Positions 48,153 through 57,138 of a stretch of DNA of 64,000 nucleotides are shown piece by piece (position 1 is the first letter of the stretch; each line of letters opens with the position of its first letter). The DNA is taken from NCBI RefSeq assembly GCF_040640215.1, contig NZ_JBFABG010000002.1:248001-312000 (forward strand), given 5' to 3'. A program made the translations under genes and the position numbers. The notes beneath the pieces were generated by a model. It saw only the letters and a list, made by a program, of their open reading frames with translations, searched no databases and was not told the DNA's origin. This DNA comes from Actinosynnema sp040640215 (GTDB lineage Bacteria > Actinomycetota > Actinomycetes > Mycobacteriales > Pseudonocardiaceae).

Positions 48153-48952
48153 TGACGACGTTCGGTTTGGACCTGGGCACCAACGACCTGCGCGAGCCGG
48201 TGACGATCTCCGCGCTGGAGTTCGACGTGCTCTGGGAGCACCTGCGGCTGGAGACGATGCCGCTGGTGCTCAAGGTGCCCTCACCCGGCAGGACGCACGC
48301 GGAGCGCGCGGAGCTGGAGCGCGCCGCGTGGGCGTCGCTGGACCGGCGCGGCCTGGGTCGCCCGGTGTCGCTGGACCCGATGCTGGAAGACCTCCTGCAC
48401 CTGCTGAACCGGCCCCAGCAGGAGGTCGACGGCAGGCTGTGGCTGGGTCGCAGCGTGCGGGTGCTGGCGGCGGCGAAGGGCCAGTCGGCGGTGCTGGCGG
48501 TGCTGGACGGCGAGCAGCTCACGCTGCGGCCGGCGTCCAGCGAGGGCCTGCCGCGCGAGGCGCTCGGCGTGCTCCCGCCCGCGCCGCCCGGTCCGGGCCA
48601 CTCGGTGACGCTGCCGAGCGCGGACCTGGACGCGGCGGTCGCGGCGGCGGGCACCCCGGACAACCTGCCGGCGGCGTTGCGGGCGCGCGGCGTGCGCGCG
48701 GAGGACGCGAAGACCCTCGCCGAGATGCTCCTCGACGCCGGTCACCGGGGCCAGTTCGGCGCGGCGGTGCGGGACAAGTGGGGCAAGCGGGTGCGGCCGG
48801 AGCACGTGGTGGCGTTCTTCGACAACCCGCACGGCCGGTACGCGCAGCTTCGGCGGGCGACGCCGGGGCAGCAGCCGTGGAGCACGGTGTCCCCCACGGA
48901 TTCGCGCAGGCTGGTGCAGCACCTGACCGATCTGCTGCCCACGGCCGAGTGA
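48152..48952 (+). CDS. EspG-family ESX chaperone
   Basis: A 266-aa EspG-family protein. It starts VTISALEFDVLWEHLRLETM and continues with VRVLAAAKGQSAVLAVLDGE and AVRDKWGKRVRPEHVVAFFD, ending WSTVSPTDSRRLVQHLTDLL, the strand and helix order of EspG. EspG chaperones bind the tips of PPE proteins in the cytoplasm and deliver them to the ESX secretion machinery. The TGATG overlap couples it with the PPE-like gene. No ESX core genes (eccB-E, mycP) are in the window. Confidence 0.88.
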   Translation: MTTFGLDLGTNDLREPVTISALEFDVLWEHLRLETMPLVLKVPSPGRTHAERAELERAAWASLDRRGLGRPVSLDPMLEDLLHLLNRPQQEVDGRLWLGRSVRVLAAAKGQSAVLAVLDGEQLTLRPASSEGLPREALGVLPPAPPGPGHSVTLPSADLDAAVAAAGTPDNLPAALRARGVRAEDAKTLAEMLLDAGHRGQFGAAVRDKWGKRVRPEHVVAFFDNPHGRYAQLRRATPGQQPWSTVSPTDSRRLVQHLTDLLPTAE

Positions 48953-48991
48953 ACCCGGTACGCCCGCCGGGGGTTCGGCCCTCGGTTGGTC

Positions 48992-49876
48992 GTGACGACG
49001 CTGCCGACCGGGACGACGCTGCCGACCGGATTGCACGGGGCCCACGTCCGGTCCGCCCTTGAGGACCGGTTGGGCCCGCCGACCCTGCGCACCGCCGTGG
49101 GCGAGGGCGCTCTGGTGCGCTACGGCCGCCGGGTGCTCGTCGTCCGAGAGCGCGCCCTCGACTTCCGGACCCGGTGCGCAGCGGCGTTGCTGGCCGCCGG
49201 GCCGCACGCCGTGCTGGCCCGGGAGACGGCGCTGAGCCTGCACGGCTGCACGGCCGCCGGGGTGGGGACGCTGCACGTGCGGGTGCCGTACTGGGCCGGT
49301 ACCGGGCGGCACGCGGGCGTGCGGGTGCACCACGGCCGGGTGGGCGCGGTGCGCGAGGTGGACGGCCTGCGCTGCCAGCCCGTGGCCGAGGCGCTGGGCG
49401 ACGTGCTGTGCCGGGGTGACCGGTACGTGGCGTTGGCGTGCGCGGACGAGGCCCTGCACGACTTGCCGGCCGCCGGCCGGGCCGACCTGAAGGCGGCGGT
49501 GCGGGAGGAGATCGTCAACCGCCCCGACCCGCGCGGCACCCGCCGGGCGGCGACCCTGCTGGACCTGGCGACCGGCAAGTCACCGTGCCGCAGCCGCCTG
49601 CTGCTCACGCTGGTGGACGCGGGCCTGCCGGTCCCGGAACAGCACTACGCGGCACCGGACGGCAGGACCTTCGACTACGCGTGGCCGACGGCGGCGCTGG
49701 CTCTCGACTACGCCCCGACCGCAGAGCCGGGCGACGGCCGGGAGCCCACGGGCTGGACGCTCCTGCACGCGGGACCGGCGGACCTGCGGAACCCGACGGC
49801 CCTGATCTCCCGGCTGACCCGAGAACTCCACGCCAGGCTGCTACCAGGACGCCCCGGCCGCCGAAGCCCCCACTGA
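48992..49876 (+). CDS. AbiEi/DUF559-like protein with degenerate nuclease site
   Basis: A 294-aa protein. The middle (residues about 55-130, LLAAGPHAVLARETALSLHG) recalls the AbiEi antitoxin-type domain common in actinobacteria. The C-terminal part resembles the DUF559 (VSR-like) nuclease: SPCRSRLLLTLVDAGLPVPE, then RTFDYAWPTAALALDYAPTA. In active members the first block has SPMESRLR with Glu and the last EYDG with Glu; here these are Arg and Asp, so catalysis is doubtful. The GTG at 48992 was chosen over a TTG. Followed by a strong terminator. Confidence 0.6.
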   Translation: MTTLPTGTTLPTGLHGAHVRSALEDRLGPPTLRTAVGEGALVRYGRRVLVVRERALDFRTRCAAALLAAGPHAVLARETALSLHGCTAAGVGTLHVRVPYWAGTGRHAGVRVHHGRVGAVREVDGLRCQPVAEALGDVLCRGDRYVALACADEALHDLPAAGRADLKAAVREEIVNRPDPRGTRRAATLLDLATGKSPCRSRLLLTLVDAGLPVPEQHYAAPDGRTFDYAWPTAALALDYAPTAEPGDGREPTGWTLLHAGPADLRNPTALISRLTRELHARLLPGRPGRRSPH

Positions 49877-49878
49877 CC

Positions 49879-49920
49879 CGGTGCCGGCCCCGCACCCCCG
49901 ACAACGCGGGGTCGGCACCG
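49879..49920. terminator. bidirectional terminator
   Basis: A 15-pair stem (CGGTGCCGGCCCCGC with one G-U pair) and a 12-base loop directly follow the stop at 49876, before the convergent gene at 49983. Confidence 0.75.
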
Positions 49921-49982
49921 AACCCCGACACGCCGACACCCACCGACCAGTCCGGCACGGGTGTGGGTTCACAGCGAGTGGA

Positions 49983-50432
49983 TCAGGGGCCGATGCCACG
50001 GCACGGGCGGGTGCGCAGGTCGGACACGTAGTCGTCCGGCGCGCCGGCCGCTTCCGCCGCGTCGGCCACCACGCCGATGTACCGGGCGGACGGGAGGCCG
50101 CCCTCGTAGGCGTCCAGCACGTAGAGCCAGGCGGTGACCGAGCCCTCCAGGGTCTGCACGCGGAGCCGGATCTTCTTGTAGAGGCCGAGCGCGCCTTCCC
50201 ACCGGTCCAGCCGGGATTCGTCGCGCGGGCTCACGTCGTAGAGGACGGCGAAGGTCTGGGAGTCCGGGTCCTCCACGATCGTGGCGAGAGCGCCCTCCCA
50301 GCCGAGGTCCTCGCCACCGAACGACAGTCGCCAGCCGGCGAGCCACCCGGTCCCCGCCATCGGGGAGTACGGGGCTCGCTCCATCATCTGGTTCGGATCC
50401 ATGTTGGACCCGTACGCGGCATAGAGCGGCAC
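49983..50432 (-). CDS. gamma-glutamylcyclotransferase-like protein
   Basis: A 149-aa GGCT-like protein. It begins PLYAAYGSNMDPNQMMERAP with the YGSN loop, and has GTGWLAGWRLSFGG, LYDVSPRDESRLDRWEG (the conserved acidic residue region) and VTAWLYVLDAYEGGLPSARY. Such enzymes release 5-oxoproline from gamma-glutamyl peptides or amines. The actinobacterial substrate is unknown. The GTG start at 50432 has TAGGCT six bases upstream. Divergent from lpdA. Confidence 0.85.
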   Translation of the reverse strand: MPLYAAYGSNMDPNQMMERAPYSPMAGTGWLAGWRLSFGGEDLGWEGALATIVEDPDSQTFAVLYDVSPRDESRLDRWEGALGLYKKIRLRVQTLEGSVTAWLYVLDAYEGGLPSARYIGVVADAAEAAGAPDDYVSDLRTRPCRGIGP

Positions 50433-50438
50433 GACGAC

Positions 50439-50444
50439 AGCCTA
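50439..50444 (-). promoter_or_regulatory. leaderless -10 box of the GGCT-like gene
   Basis: TAGGCT on the minus strand ends six bases before the GTG at 50432. Confidence 0.45.
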
Positions 50445-50548
50445 GCGACCCCGCGATCACCAGAAGACCCGGAAGACCGCACGACACGCCCCAGGACCCG
50501 ACCGCGTACGGTTGTCCCGGCCGCAGCAGAACACGAGGAGGACTTGTC

Positions 50549-51952
50549 GTGACCCGCATCGTCATCATGGGCGGTGGGCCCGCAGGTTACGAAGCGGCGC
50601 TGGTCGCGGCTCAGCACGGGGCCGACGTGACCATCGTCGAGGCCGACGGCCTGGGTGGCGCGTGCGTGCTCTACGACTGCGTCCCGTCCAAGACCTTCAT
50701 CGCCTCCGCCGGTGGGCGCAGCGCCTTCCGCAACGCCGGTGAGCTGGGCATCCGCACCGACGACACGACCGCGGCGGTCGACCTGCCGGTGGTCCACGGC
50801 CGGGTGAAGGGGCTCGCGCTGGCGCAGTCCGCCGACGTCCGCGCCCGCCTCCAGCGCGAGGGCGTGCGGATCATCACCGGCACCGCGAAGTTCTGCGACG
50901 ACGAGCGCGGCCTCGCCCAGCACCGCGTGGTGGCGGTCACCGACGAGGGCGAGCCCGAGGTGCTCGCGGCCGACGTGGTGCTCATCGCGACCGGTGCGAC
51001 CCCGCGCGTGTTGCCCGGTGCGGAGCCGGACGGCAAGCGCGTCCTGACCTGGCGGCAGATCTACGAGCTGCCCGAGCTCCCCGAGCACCTGGCCGTGATC
51101 GGCTCCGGCGTCACGGGCGTCGAGTTCGCCTCCGCGTACACCGAGCTGGGCGTCAAGGTGACCATGGTGTCCAGCCGGGACCGCGTGCTCCCGCACGAGG
51201 ACGCCGACGCGGCGGCCGTGCTGGAGGACGTCTTCGCCGAGCGCGGCACGGCCGTGGTGAAGCACGCCCGCGCCAACCGGGTGGAGAACGTCGGCGACGG
51301 CGTCCTGATTCACCTGGAGGACGGTCGCACGATCGAGGCGAGCCACGCCCTGATGACGGTCGGCTCGGTGCCGAACACCGCCGACCTCGGGCTGGACAAG
51401 ATCGGCATCGAGCTCGGTCGGGGCGGGTACATCACGGTCGACCGGGTGTCCCGCACGACGGTCCCCGGCGTGTACGCGGCGGGTGACTGCACGGGCGTGC
51501 TGCTGCTGGCCAGCGTCGCCGCCATGCAGGGCCGGATCGCCATGTGGCACGCGCTGGGCGAGGGCGTCAGCCCGATCAAGCTCAAGACCGTCGCGGCGAA
51601 CGTGTTCACCAACCCGGAGATCGCGTCGGTCGGCATCAGCCAGCACGCGATCGACTCCGGCGAGGTCCCGGCGCGCACGATCATGCTGCCGCTGGCCACC
51701 AACCCGCGGGCCAAGATGGAGGGCCTGCGCCGCGGTCTGGTGAAGCTGTTCTGCCGCCCGGCGACCGGTGTGGTCATCGGCGGTGTCGTGGTCGCGCCGA
51801 ACGCCGGCGAACTGATCCTGCCGATCGCGCTCGCGGTGCAGAACCAGCTCACCGTCGAGGACCTGGCGACGACGTTCTCCGTCTACCCGTCGCTGTCCGG
51901 CTCGATCACCGAGGCCAGTCGCCAGCTCATGCGCCACGACGACCTGGACTGA
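50549..51952 (+). CDS. lpdA: NAD(P)H-quinone reductase, LpdA type
   Basis: A 467-aa FAD flavoprotein of the disulfide-reductase family, most like the LpdA/Rv3303c group that reduces quinones rather than lipoamide. Motifs are RIVIMGGGPAGYEAALVAAQ, the redox pair GGACVLYDCVPSKTFIAS (Cys-x4-Cys), HLAVIGSGVTGVEFASAYTE for NAD(P)H, and the second FAD site GVYAAGDCTGVLLLASVAAM. The C-terminal dimer domain lacks the His-x4-Glu pair of lipoamide dehydrogenases (it reads SVYPSLSGSITEASR). It lies next to glpK/glpD, as Rv3303c is next to glpD2. GTG start with GAGGAGG. Confidence 0.88.
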   Translation: MTRIVIMGGGPAGYEAALVAAQHGADVTIVEADGLGGACVLYDCVPSKTFIASAGGRSAFRNAGELGIRTDDTTAAVDLPVVHGRVKGLALAQSADVRARLQREGVRIITGTAKFCDDERGLAQHRVVAVTDEGEPEVLAADVVLIATGATPRVLPGAEPDGKRVLTWRQIYELPELPEHLAVIGSGVTGVEFASAYTELGVKVTMVSSRDRVLPHEDADAAAVLEDVFAERGTAVVKHARANRVENVGDGVLIHLEDGRTIEASHALMTVGSVPNTADLGLDKIGIELGRGGYITVDRVSRTTVPGVYAAGDCTGVLLLASVAAMQGRIAMWHALGEGVSPIKLKTVAANVFTNPEIASVGISQHAIDSGEVPARTIMLPLATNPRAKMEGLRRGLVKLFCRPATGVVIGGVVVAPNAGELILPIALAVQNQLTVEDLATTFSVYPSLSGSITEASRQLMRHDDLD

Positions 51953-51964
51953 CCACCGGTCGTG

Positions 51965-51998
51965 CCCGAGCCGCGCCCCGGAGCGGGCGCGACTCGGG
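51965..51998. terminator. terminator between convergent lpdA and glpK
   Basis: A stem of six plus seven pairs (CCCGAG ... CTCGGG and CGCGCCC ... GGGCGCG, one mismatch) with a six-base loop, 12 bases after the lpdA stop. Confidence 0.6.
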
Positions 51999-52005
51999 GT
52001 GCGGA

Positions 52006-53526
52006 TCACTCCACCCAGTCGAAGGTCCTGGTGACGGCCTTCTTCCAGCACCGGTACTCGCGCTCGCGGGTGTCGTCGTCCATCGACGGGTCCCACTGCT
52101 TGTCCTGGGCCCAGTTCTGCCGGATGTCGTCCTCCGACTCCCAGAACCCGACCGCCAGCCCCGCCGCGTACGCCGCGCCCAGCGCCGTGGTCTCGCTGAC
52201 CACCGGCCGGATCACCGGCACGCCCAGGATGTCGGCCTGGAACTGCATGAGCAGCTCGTTGACCACCATGCCGCCGTCGACCTTCAGCGACGTCAGCGCC
52301 ACGCCCGAGTCGGCGTTCATCGCCTCGATCACCTCGCGGCTCTGGAACGCGGTCGCCTCCAGCACCGCCCGGCACAGGTGGCCCTTGTCGACGAACCTGG
52401 TCAGCCCGACGATCGCGCCCCGCGCGTCCGAGCGCCAGTAGGGCGCGAACAGGCCCGAGAAGGCGGGCACGAAGTACGCGCCGCCGTTGTCCTCGACGGA
52501 CCGCGCGTGGTCCTCGATCTCGGCGGCCGTGCCGATCAGGCCGAGGTTGTCGCGCAGCCACTGGACCAGCGAGCCGGTCACCGCGATCGAGCCCTCCAGC
52601 GCGTACACCGGTGCCTTCGAGCCGATCTTGTAGCACACCGTCGTGAGCAGGCCGTTCTCGCTCATGACCTTGTCCGTGCCGGTGTTGAGCAGCACGAAGT
52701 TGCCGGTGCCGTAGGTGTTCTTGGCCTCGCCCGGCGACAGGCACGCCTGCCCGAAGGTGGCCGCCTGCTGGTCGCCGAGGATGCCGGAGATCGGCACGCC
52801 GGCCAGCGCACCGCGCTCCCGGACGTGCCCGTACACCTCGGACGACGACTTGATCTCCGGCAGCATCGACAGCGGCACCCGCAGGTCGGCCGCGATGTCC
52901 GCGTCCCACGCGAGCGTGTCCAGGTCCATCAGCAGGGTGCGGGAGGCGTTCGTCGGGTCGGTGACGTGCACCCCGCCGCGAACGCCGCCGGTCATGTTCC
53001 ACAGCAGCCAGGTGTCCATGTTGCCGAACAGCAGGTCGCCGGCCTCGGCCTTGGCCCGCGCGCCGGCCACGTTGTCCAGTATCCAGCGGATCTTCGGCCC
53101 GGAGAAGTACGTCGCGAGCGGCAGGCCGGTCTTGGCCCGGTACCGCTCCTGCCCGCTCTGCCCGTCCTCCGCCCCCAGCGCCGCCAGCTCCTGGCAGATC
53201 TTGTCCGTCCGGGTGTCCTGCCAGACGATCGCGTTGTGGACCGGCCGCCCCGTGGTCCGGTCCCACACCACGGTCGTCTCGCGCTGGTTGGTGATGCCGA
53301 CGGCGGCGATGTCGGCGATGGTCAGGTCGGCCTTGGCCAGCGCGCCGGCCGCGACCTGCCGGGTGTTCGTCCACACCTCCGCCGGATCGTGCTCGACCCA
53401 CCCGGCGCGCGGGAAGATCTGCCGGTGCTCGGTCTGGTCGACGGCGACCACCTCACCCGAGTGGTCGAAGACCATGCACCGGGTCGACGTCGTGCCCTGG
53501 TCGAGCGCGGCCACGTACTTCGTCAT
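52006..53526 (-). CDS. glpK: glycerol kinase
   Basis: A 506-aa FGGY-family kinase phosphorylating glycerol to sn-glycerol 3-phosphate. It shows YVAALDQGTTSTRCMVFDHS (phosphate 1), RAGWVEHDPAEVWTNTR, WQDTRTDKICQELAA, TYGTGNFVLLNTGTD (phosphate 2 region) and VDGGMVVNELLMQFQADILG (adenosine), ending KQWDPSMDDDTREREYRCW. It lies 15 bases after glpF on the same strand, so uptake and phosphorylation are co-expressed, with GlpD divergent next door. Confidence 0.96.
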   Translation of the reverse strand: MTKYVAALDQGTTSTRCMVFDHSGEVVAVDQTEHRQIFPRAGWVEHDPAEVWTNTRQVAAGALAKADLTIADIAAVGITNQRETTVVWDRTTGRPVHNAIVWQDTRTDKICQELAALGAEDGQSGQERYRAKTGLPLATYFSGPKIRWILDNVAGARAKAEAGDLLFGNMDTWLLWNMTGGVRGGVHVTDPTNASRTLLMDLDTLAWDADIAADLRVPLSMLPEIKSSSEVYGHVRERGALAGVPISGILGDQQAATFGQACLSPGEAKNTYGTGNFVLLNTGTDKVMSENGLLTTVCYKIGSKAPVYALEGSIAVTGSLVQWLRDNLGLIGTAAEIEDHARSVEDNGGAYFVPAFSGLFAPYWRSDARGAIVGLTRFVDKGHLCRAVLEATAFQSREVIEAMNADSGVALTSLKVDGGMVVNELLMQFQADILGVPVIRPVVSETTALGAAYAAGLAVGFWESEDDIRQNWAQDKQWDPSMDDDTREREYRCWKKAVTRTFDWVE

Positions 53527-53541
53527 GCTGCGTCCTTTCGG

Positions 53542-54282
53542 TCAGACCGGGAGGGCCAGGTAGAGCAGCGCCGCGAGCAGGCCACCGATCAGCGGGCCGG
53601 CCACCGGGACCCAGGAGTACCCCCACTCGGGGCTGCCCTTGCCGCGGATCGGCAGGATGGCGTAGGCGATGCGCGGCGCTAGGTCGCGCGCGGGGTTGAT
53701 GGCGTACCCGGTGGGTCCGCCGAGCGAGGCACCGATGCCGATGACGACGAACGCGACGCCCGCGTAGCCCAGCGCGGAGTTGCCGAACTGCGGGACGCCG
53801 TCCTGCGCGACCTTCACGCCGGGGCTCAGCAGGACCCAGGCGACCAGCACGAACGTGCCGATGATCTCGGTGACGAGGTTCCACCCGCGCGCGGGCACGG
53901 TCGGCGCGGTGCAGAAGATGCCCCGGGTGCCGCCCGGGTCGTCGTGGGTGTCGAACTGGACCTTGTAGGTCAGCCAGGCCAGCACCGCGCCGAGGAACGC
54001 GCCGAGGAACTGCCCGGCGACGTAGAACGGCACCGCGCCCCACTCGACCTTGCCGGCCACCGCGAGCCCGAGGGTGACCGCGGGGTTGAGGTGCGCGCCG
54101 CTGGGCGCGGCCACGCTGGCACCCGCGAAGACCGCGAGACCCCAGCCGAAGTTGATCAGCAGCCAGCCGCCGCCGTGGCCGCCCGTCCTCTTGAGGACGA
54201 CGTTGGCGACGACGCCCGCACCCAGCAGGATCAGGATCGCGGTGCCGAGGGTTTCCCACACGAAGATCGAGCCATTGCCCAT
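53542..54282 (-). CDS. glpF: glycerol facilitator (MIP family)
   Basis: A 246-aa aquaglyceroporin with six TM helices and two half-helices. The two NPA loops are PSGAHLNPAVTLGLAVAG and GPTGYAINPARDLAPRIAY; the Asp after the second NPAR marks a glycerol rather than a strict water channel. The N-terminus has the family's WETLGTAILILLGAGVVANV. The ATG follows AAGGAGGT. First gene of a glpF-glpK operon, divergent from glpD with 182 bases between them. Confidence 0.95.
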   Translation of the reverse strand: MGNGSIFVWETLGTAILILLGAGVVANVVLKRTGGHGGGWLLINFGWGLAVFAGASVAAPSGAHLNPAVTLGLAVAGKVEWGAVPFYVAGQFLGAFLGAVLAWLTYKVQFDTHDDPGGTRGIFCTAPTVPARGWNLVTEIIGTFVLVAWVLLSPGVKVAQDGVPQFGNSALGYAGVAFVVIGIGASLGGPTGYAINPARDLAPRIAYAILPIRGKGSPEWGYSWVPVAGPLIGGLLAALLYLALPV

Positions 54283-54464
54283 CCGTCGACCTCCTTGCCT
54301 TGGCAGGGGGCGCGCGGTCCGGGTCCGGCGGCGCTGCCCACCCGTCGCTGGTCTTGCCGCCGGTTCCGGCGGTGGTCGGGTGCCTACGGTGGCGTACCAG
54401 CGAGTAACGTGGTCGAGTCAAGTCCTGGTCGGACCACGAGTCAGTATCAGGGAGGCGTTGAACA

Positions 54465-56201
54465 GTGGCCACGCGCAAGCCACCAGCAGCATCCGCCACC
54501 CCCGGCCGCCTCGGGCCGGGAGATCGTGAGACCACCTGGGACCGCCTCGGGTCGGAGACCTTCGACCTGGTGGTCGTCGGCGGCGGCGTGGTGGGCGTCG
54601 GCGCGGCGCTGGACGCCGCCACCCGGGGCCTGCGGGTCGCCCTCGTCGAGGCCCGCGACCTGGCCTCGGGCACCTCCAGCCGCTCGTCGAAGCTGTTCCA
54701 CGGCGGCCTGCGGTACCTGGAGCAACTGGAGTTCGGGCTGGTCCGGGAAGCCCTGCGGGAACGCGAGCTGATGCTCACCACGATCGCACCCCACCTGGTG
54801 AAACCGGTGAGCTTCCTCTACCCGCTGACGCACCGCGTCTGGGAGCGCCCGTACACCGCCGCCGGTCTGCTGCTCTACGACACCATGGGCGGCGCGCGGT
54901 CCGTGCCGGGCCAGAAGCACCTCACCCGTGCGGGTGCGCTGCGGATGGTGCCGGCGCTCAAGTCGGACGCCCTGATCGGCGGCATCCGGTACTACGACGC
55001 CCAGGCCGACGACGCCCGGCACACCATGATGGTGGGGCGCACGGCCGCCCACTACGGCGCGGTGGTGCGGACGTCGACCCAGGTCGTGGCGTTCCTGCAC
55101 GAGGCGGACCGGGTGTCGGGCGTGCGGGTCCGCGACGTCGAGGACGGCCGGGAGACCGAGGTCCGCGCACACGCCGTGATCAACGCGACCGGCGTCTGGA
55201 CCGACGAGCTGCAACGCCTGTCGGGCAGTCGCGGCCGGTTCCGGGTGCGGGCCAGCAAGGGCGTGCACATCGTGGTGCCGCGCGACCGGATCGTCTCCGA
55301 GTCGGGGCTGATCCTGCGCACGGAGAAGTCGGTGCTGTTCGTGATCCCGTGGCGCAACCACTGGATCGTGGGCACCACGGACACCGACTGGAACCTGGAC
55401 CTGGCGCACCCGGCGGCCACCAAGAACGACATCGACTACGTCCTGGACCACGTCAACACCGTCCTGGCGACGCCGTTGACGCACGACGACATCGAGGGCG
55501 TCTACGCCGGTCTGCGCCCGCTGCTCGCGGGCGAGAGCGAGTCGACGTCGAAGCTGTCCCGCGAGCACGCGGTGGCCCGGGTCGCGCCGGGCCTGGTGGC
55601 CATCGCCGGCGGCAAGTACACGACCTACCGGGTGATGGGCGCGGACGCGGTGGACGCCGCGTCGGTCGACCTGCCGGGCCGGATTCAACCGTCGATCACG
55701 GACAAGGTGCCGCTGGTCGGCGCGGACGGCTACCACGCCCTGGTGAACCAGGTCGACCAGCTCGCCACCCGCTACGGCCTGCACCCCTACCGGGTGCGGC
55801 ACCTGCTCGACCGGTACGGCTCGCTGGTGCACGAGGTGCTGGAGTCGGCCGACCCGGAGCTGCTCAAGCCGGTGCCGAACGCACCGGACTACCTCCAGGT
55901 CGAGATCGTCTACGCCGCGTCGCACGAAGGCGCGCTGCACCTGGAGGACGCGCTCACCCGCCGGACCCGGATCTCCATCGAGTACCCGCACCGGGGTGTC
56001 GCCTGCGCCGAGGCGGTCGCCGGGCTGATGGCCCGCGTGCACGGCTGGGACGCGGAGCGGATCGCCCGCGAGGTCGAGGTCTACACCGCGCGGGTGGACG
56101 CCGAGCGCGCGTCGCAGACCGAACCGGACGACCAGGCGGCGGACGCGGTCCGCTCGGCCGCCCCGGAGGCCCGGCCCGACCTCACCGAACCGGTGGGCTG
56201 A
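54465..56201 (+). CDS. glpD: glycerol-3-phosphate dehydrogenase, FAD-dependent
   Basis: A 578-aa membrane-associated flavoenzyme oxidising glycerol 3-phosphate to DHAP and passing electrons to quinone. It has the FAD fold DLVVVGGGVVGVGAALDAAT, EARDLASGTSSRSSKLFHGG then LRYL of the substrate site, ASKGVHIVVPRDRI, TTDTDWNLD and PGLVAIAGGKYTTYRVMGAD. The C-terminal helical domain (about 420-550) is present. GTG start with GGGAGG. It is the GlpD2-type enzyme of the glycerol cluster beside lpdA, matching Rv3302c-Rv3303c. Confidence 0.95.
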   Translation: MATRKPPAASATPGRLGPGDRETTWDRLGSETFDLVVVGGGVVGVGAALDAATRGLRVALVEARDLASGTSSRSSKLFHGGLRYLEQLEFGLVREALRERELMLTTIAPHLVKPVSFLYPLTHRVWERPYTAAGLLLYDTMGGARSVPGQKHLTRAGALRMVPALKSDALIGGIRYYDAQADDARHTMMVGRTAAHYGAVVRTSTQVVAFLHEADRVSGVRVRDVEDGRETEVRAHAVINATGVWTDELQRLSGSRGRFRVRASKGVHIVVPRDRIVSESGLILRTEKSVLFVIPWRNHWIVGTTDTDWNLDLAHPAATKNDIDYVLDHVNTVLATPLTHDDIEGVYAGLRPLLAGESESTSKLSREHAVARVAPGLVAIAGGKYTTYRVMGADAVDAASVDLPGRIQPSITDKVPLVGADGYHALVNQVDQLATRYGLHPYRVRHLLDRYGSLVHEVLESADPELLKPVPNAPDYLQVEIVYAASHEGALHLEDALTRRTRISIEYPHRGVACAEAVAGLMARVHGWDAERIAREVEVYTARVDAERASQTEPDDQAADAVRSAAPEARPDLTEPVG

Positions 56202-56221
56202 GCGGCGGAGGACGGTCGCGG

Positions 56222-56273
56222 CCGTCGTCGCCCCTCGGAACGGTCCGCACGACCGCCGAGGAGGGGACGACGG
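56222..56273. terminator. long imperfect hairpin after glpD
   Basis: CCGTCGTC and CCCTC on the left arm pair with GAGGG and GACGACGG on the right across a two-base bulge, with a 24-base loop. It lies between glpD and a convergent gene and probably ends both. Confidence 0.55.
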
Positions 56274-56364
56274 CCCGCCGCCGGGCGGACCGGGTCGAGT
56301 CCTGCGAGGAACTCGCCCGGTTCCGCGTCCGACGTGTCCGGGAACACCGCGGACCGGTGCCCGA

Positions 56365-56916
56365 TCAGCAGGTCTTCCAGTACCGGGTGACCCACCGGAC
56401 GTTGACGCCCGTGTCGCTGATCCGCGTCGGCGCGAGGTTCGCGTTCAAGACGGACCACCCGGAGTTGTAGAGCACGGTTTCCGTGTTGGTGGTCTGGTTG
56501 TTGTGCACCGAACCGGTGTTGTCCTGGAACATCTGCGGCACGGTGATCGTCTGGCAGGCGTACTTCGCGAGGCGGTCACCGTTGAAGTGGGTGTCCGTCC
56601 ACAGGCACACCCACTGGTACTGGCAGTTGGCCACACCGGCGGTGCCGACCGGTTCCTGCACGGCGCGAGCGGACCGCTCGCCGGGCAGCTTCAAGGTGAG
56701 CAGCAACGTGCCACCGAGGTATTCGACCTGGTTGATACCGATCTGCTTGCCACCGCCGTAGAGGCCCAGGTTCTCGTCCACCCGTGCTTGCAGCGCGGCG
56801 AGTTCCGCCTGGCTGTAGGACTGGCCGCCCGCAGGCTCGGCCCCGGCGACACCGGTGCCGACCAGGACTGCCAAGACCGCGAGCGCGGCGACAGCCGCCC
56901 GGATAAATCCACGCAT
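56365..56916 (-). CDS. secreted protein with peptidase-inhibitor I36-like domain
   Basis: A 183-aa secreted protein. The Sec signal peptide (VAALAVLAVLVGTGVAGAEP, cleavage after AGA) is followed by a helix (QAELAALQARVDENLGLYGG), a strand region, and from residue about 100 CQYQWVCLWTDTHFNGDRLA, then YACQ, the Cys/Trp/Phe-Gly pattern of crystallin-like I36 inhibitor domains. It ends VRWVTRYWKTC. Proteins like this from Streptomyces inhibit metalloproteases, though many relatives are uncharacterised. Start ATG with GAGGGGTG. Confidence 0.65.
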   Translation of the reverse strand: MRGFIRAAVAALAVLAVLVGTGVAGAEPAGGQSYSQAELAALQARVDENLGLYGGGKQIGINQVEYLGGTLLLTLKLPGERSARAVQEPVGTAGVANCQYQWVCLWTDTHFNGDRLAKYACQTITVPQMFQDNTGSVHNNQTTNTETVLYNSGWSVLNANLAPTRISDTGVNVRWVTRYWKTC

Positions 56917-57138
56917 GATTCACCCCTCAGTCGAACGGGACATTCCGACTTCGGTGCGCGCGCATCGAGTGGACCGGCCGGTCGCGACAAGGCGGAGAAA
57001 AGCCGGTCGGGTCCAGCTTGCCGGCCGTTCGGCCACCGCTACAAGCACCGTCAACCCACGCGAAAACACGCAGGTCGACGGTGTGCGGAAATAATTCCCA
57101 CGACCGTTCCGGTCCGTTTTCCGACCGGCCCGCCGGCC

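Noticed and set aside
54283..54464. Possible operator between divergent glpF and glpD (GTGGTC ... GACCAC)
   Set aside because: Arms of six bases separated by 17 with no symmetry in the centre; likely chance in this GC-rich gap.
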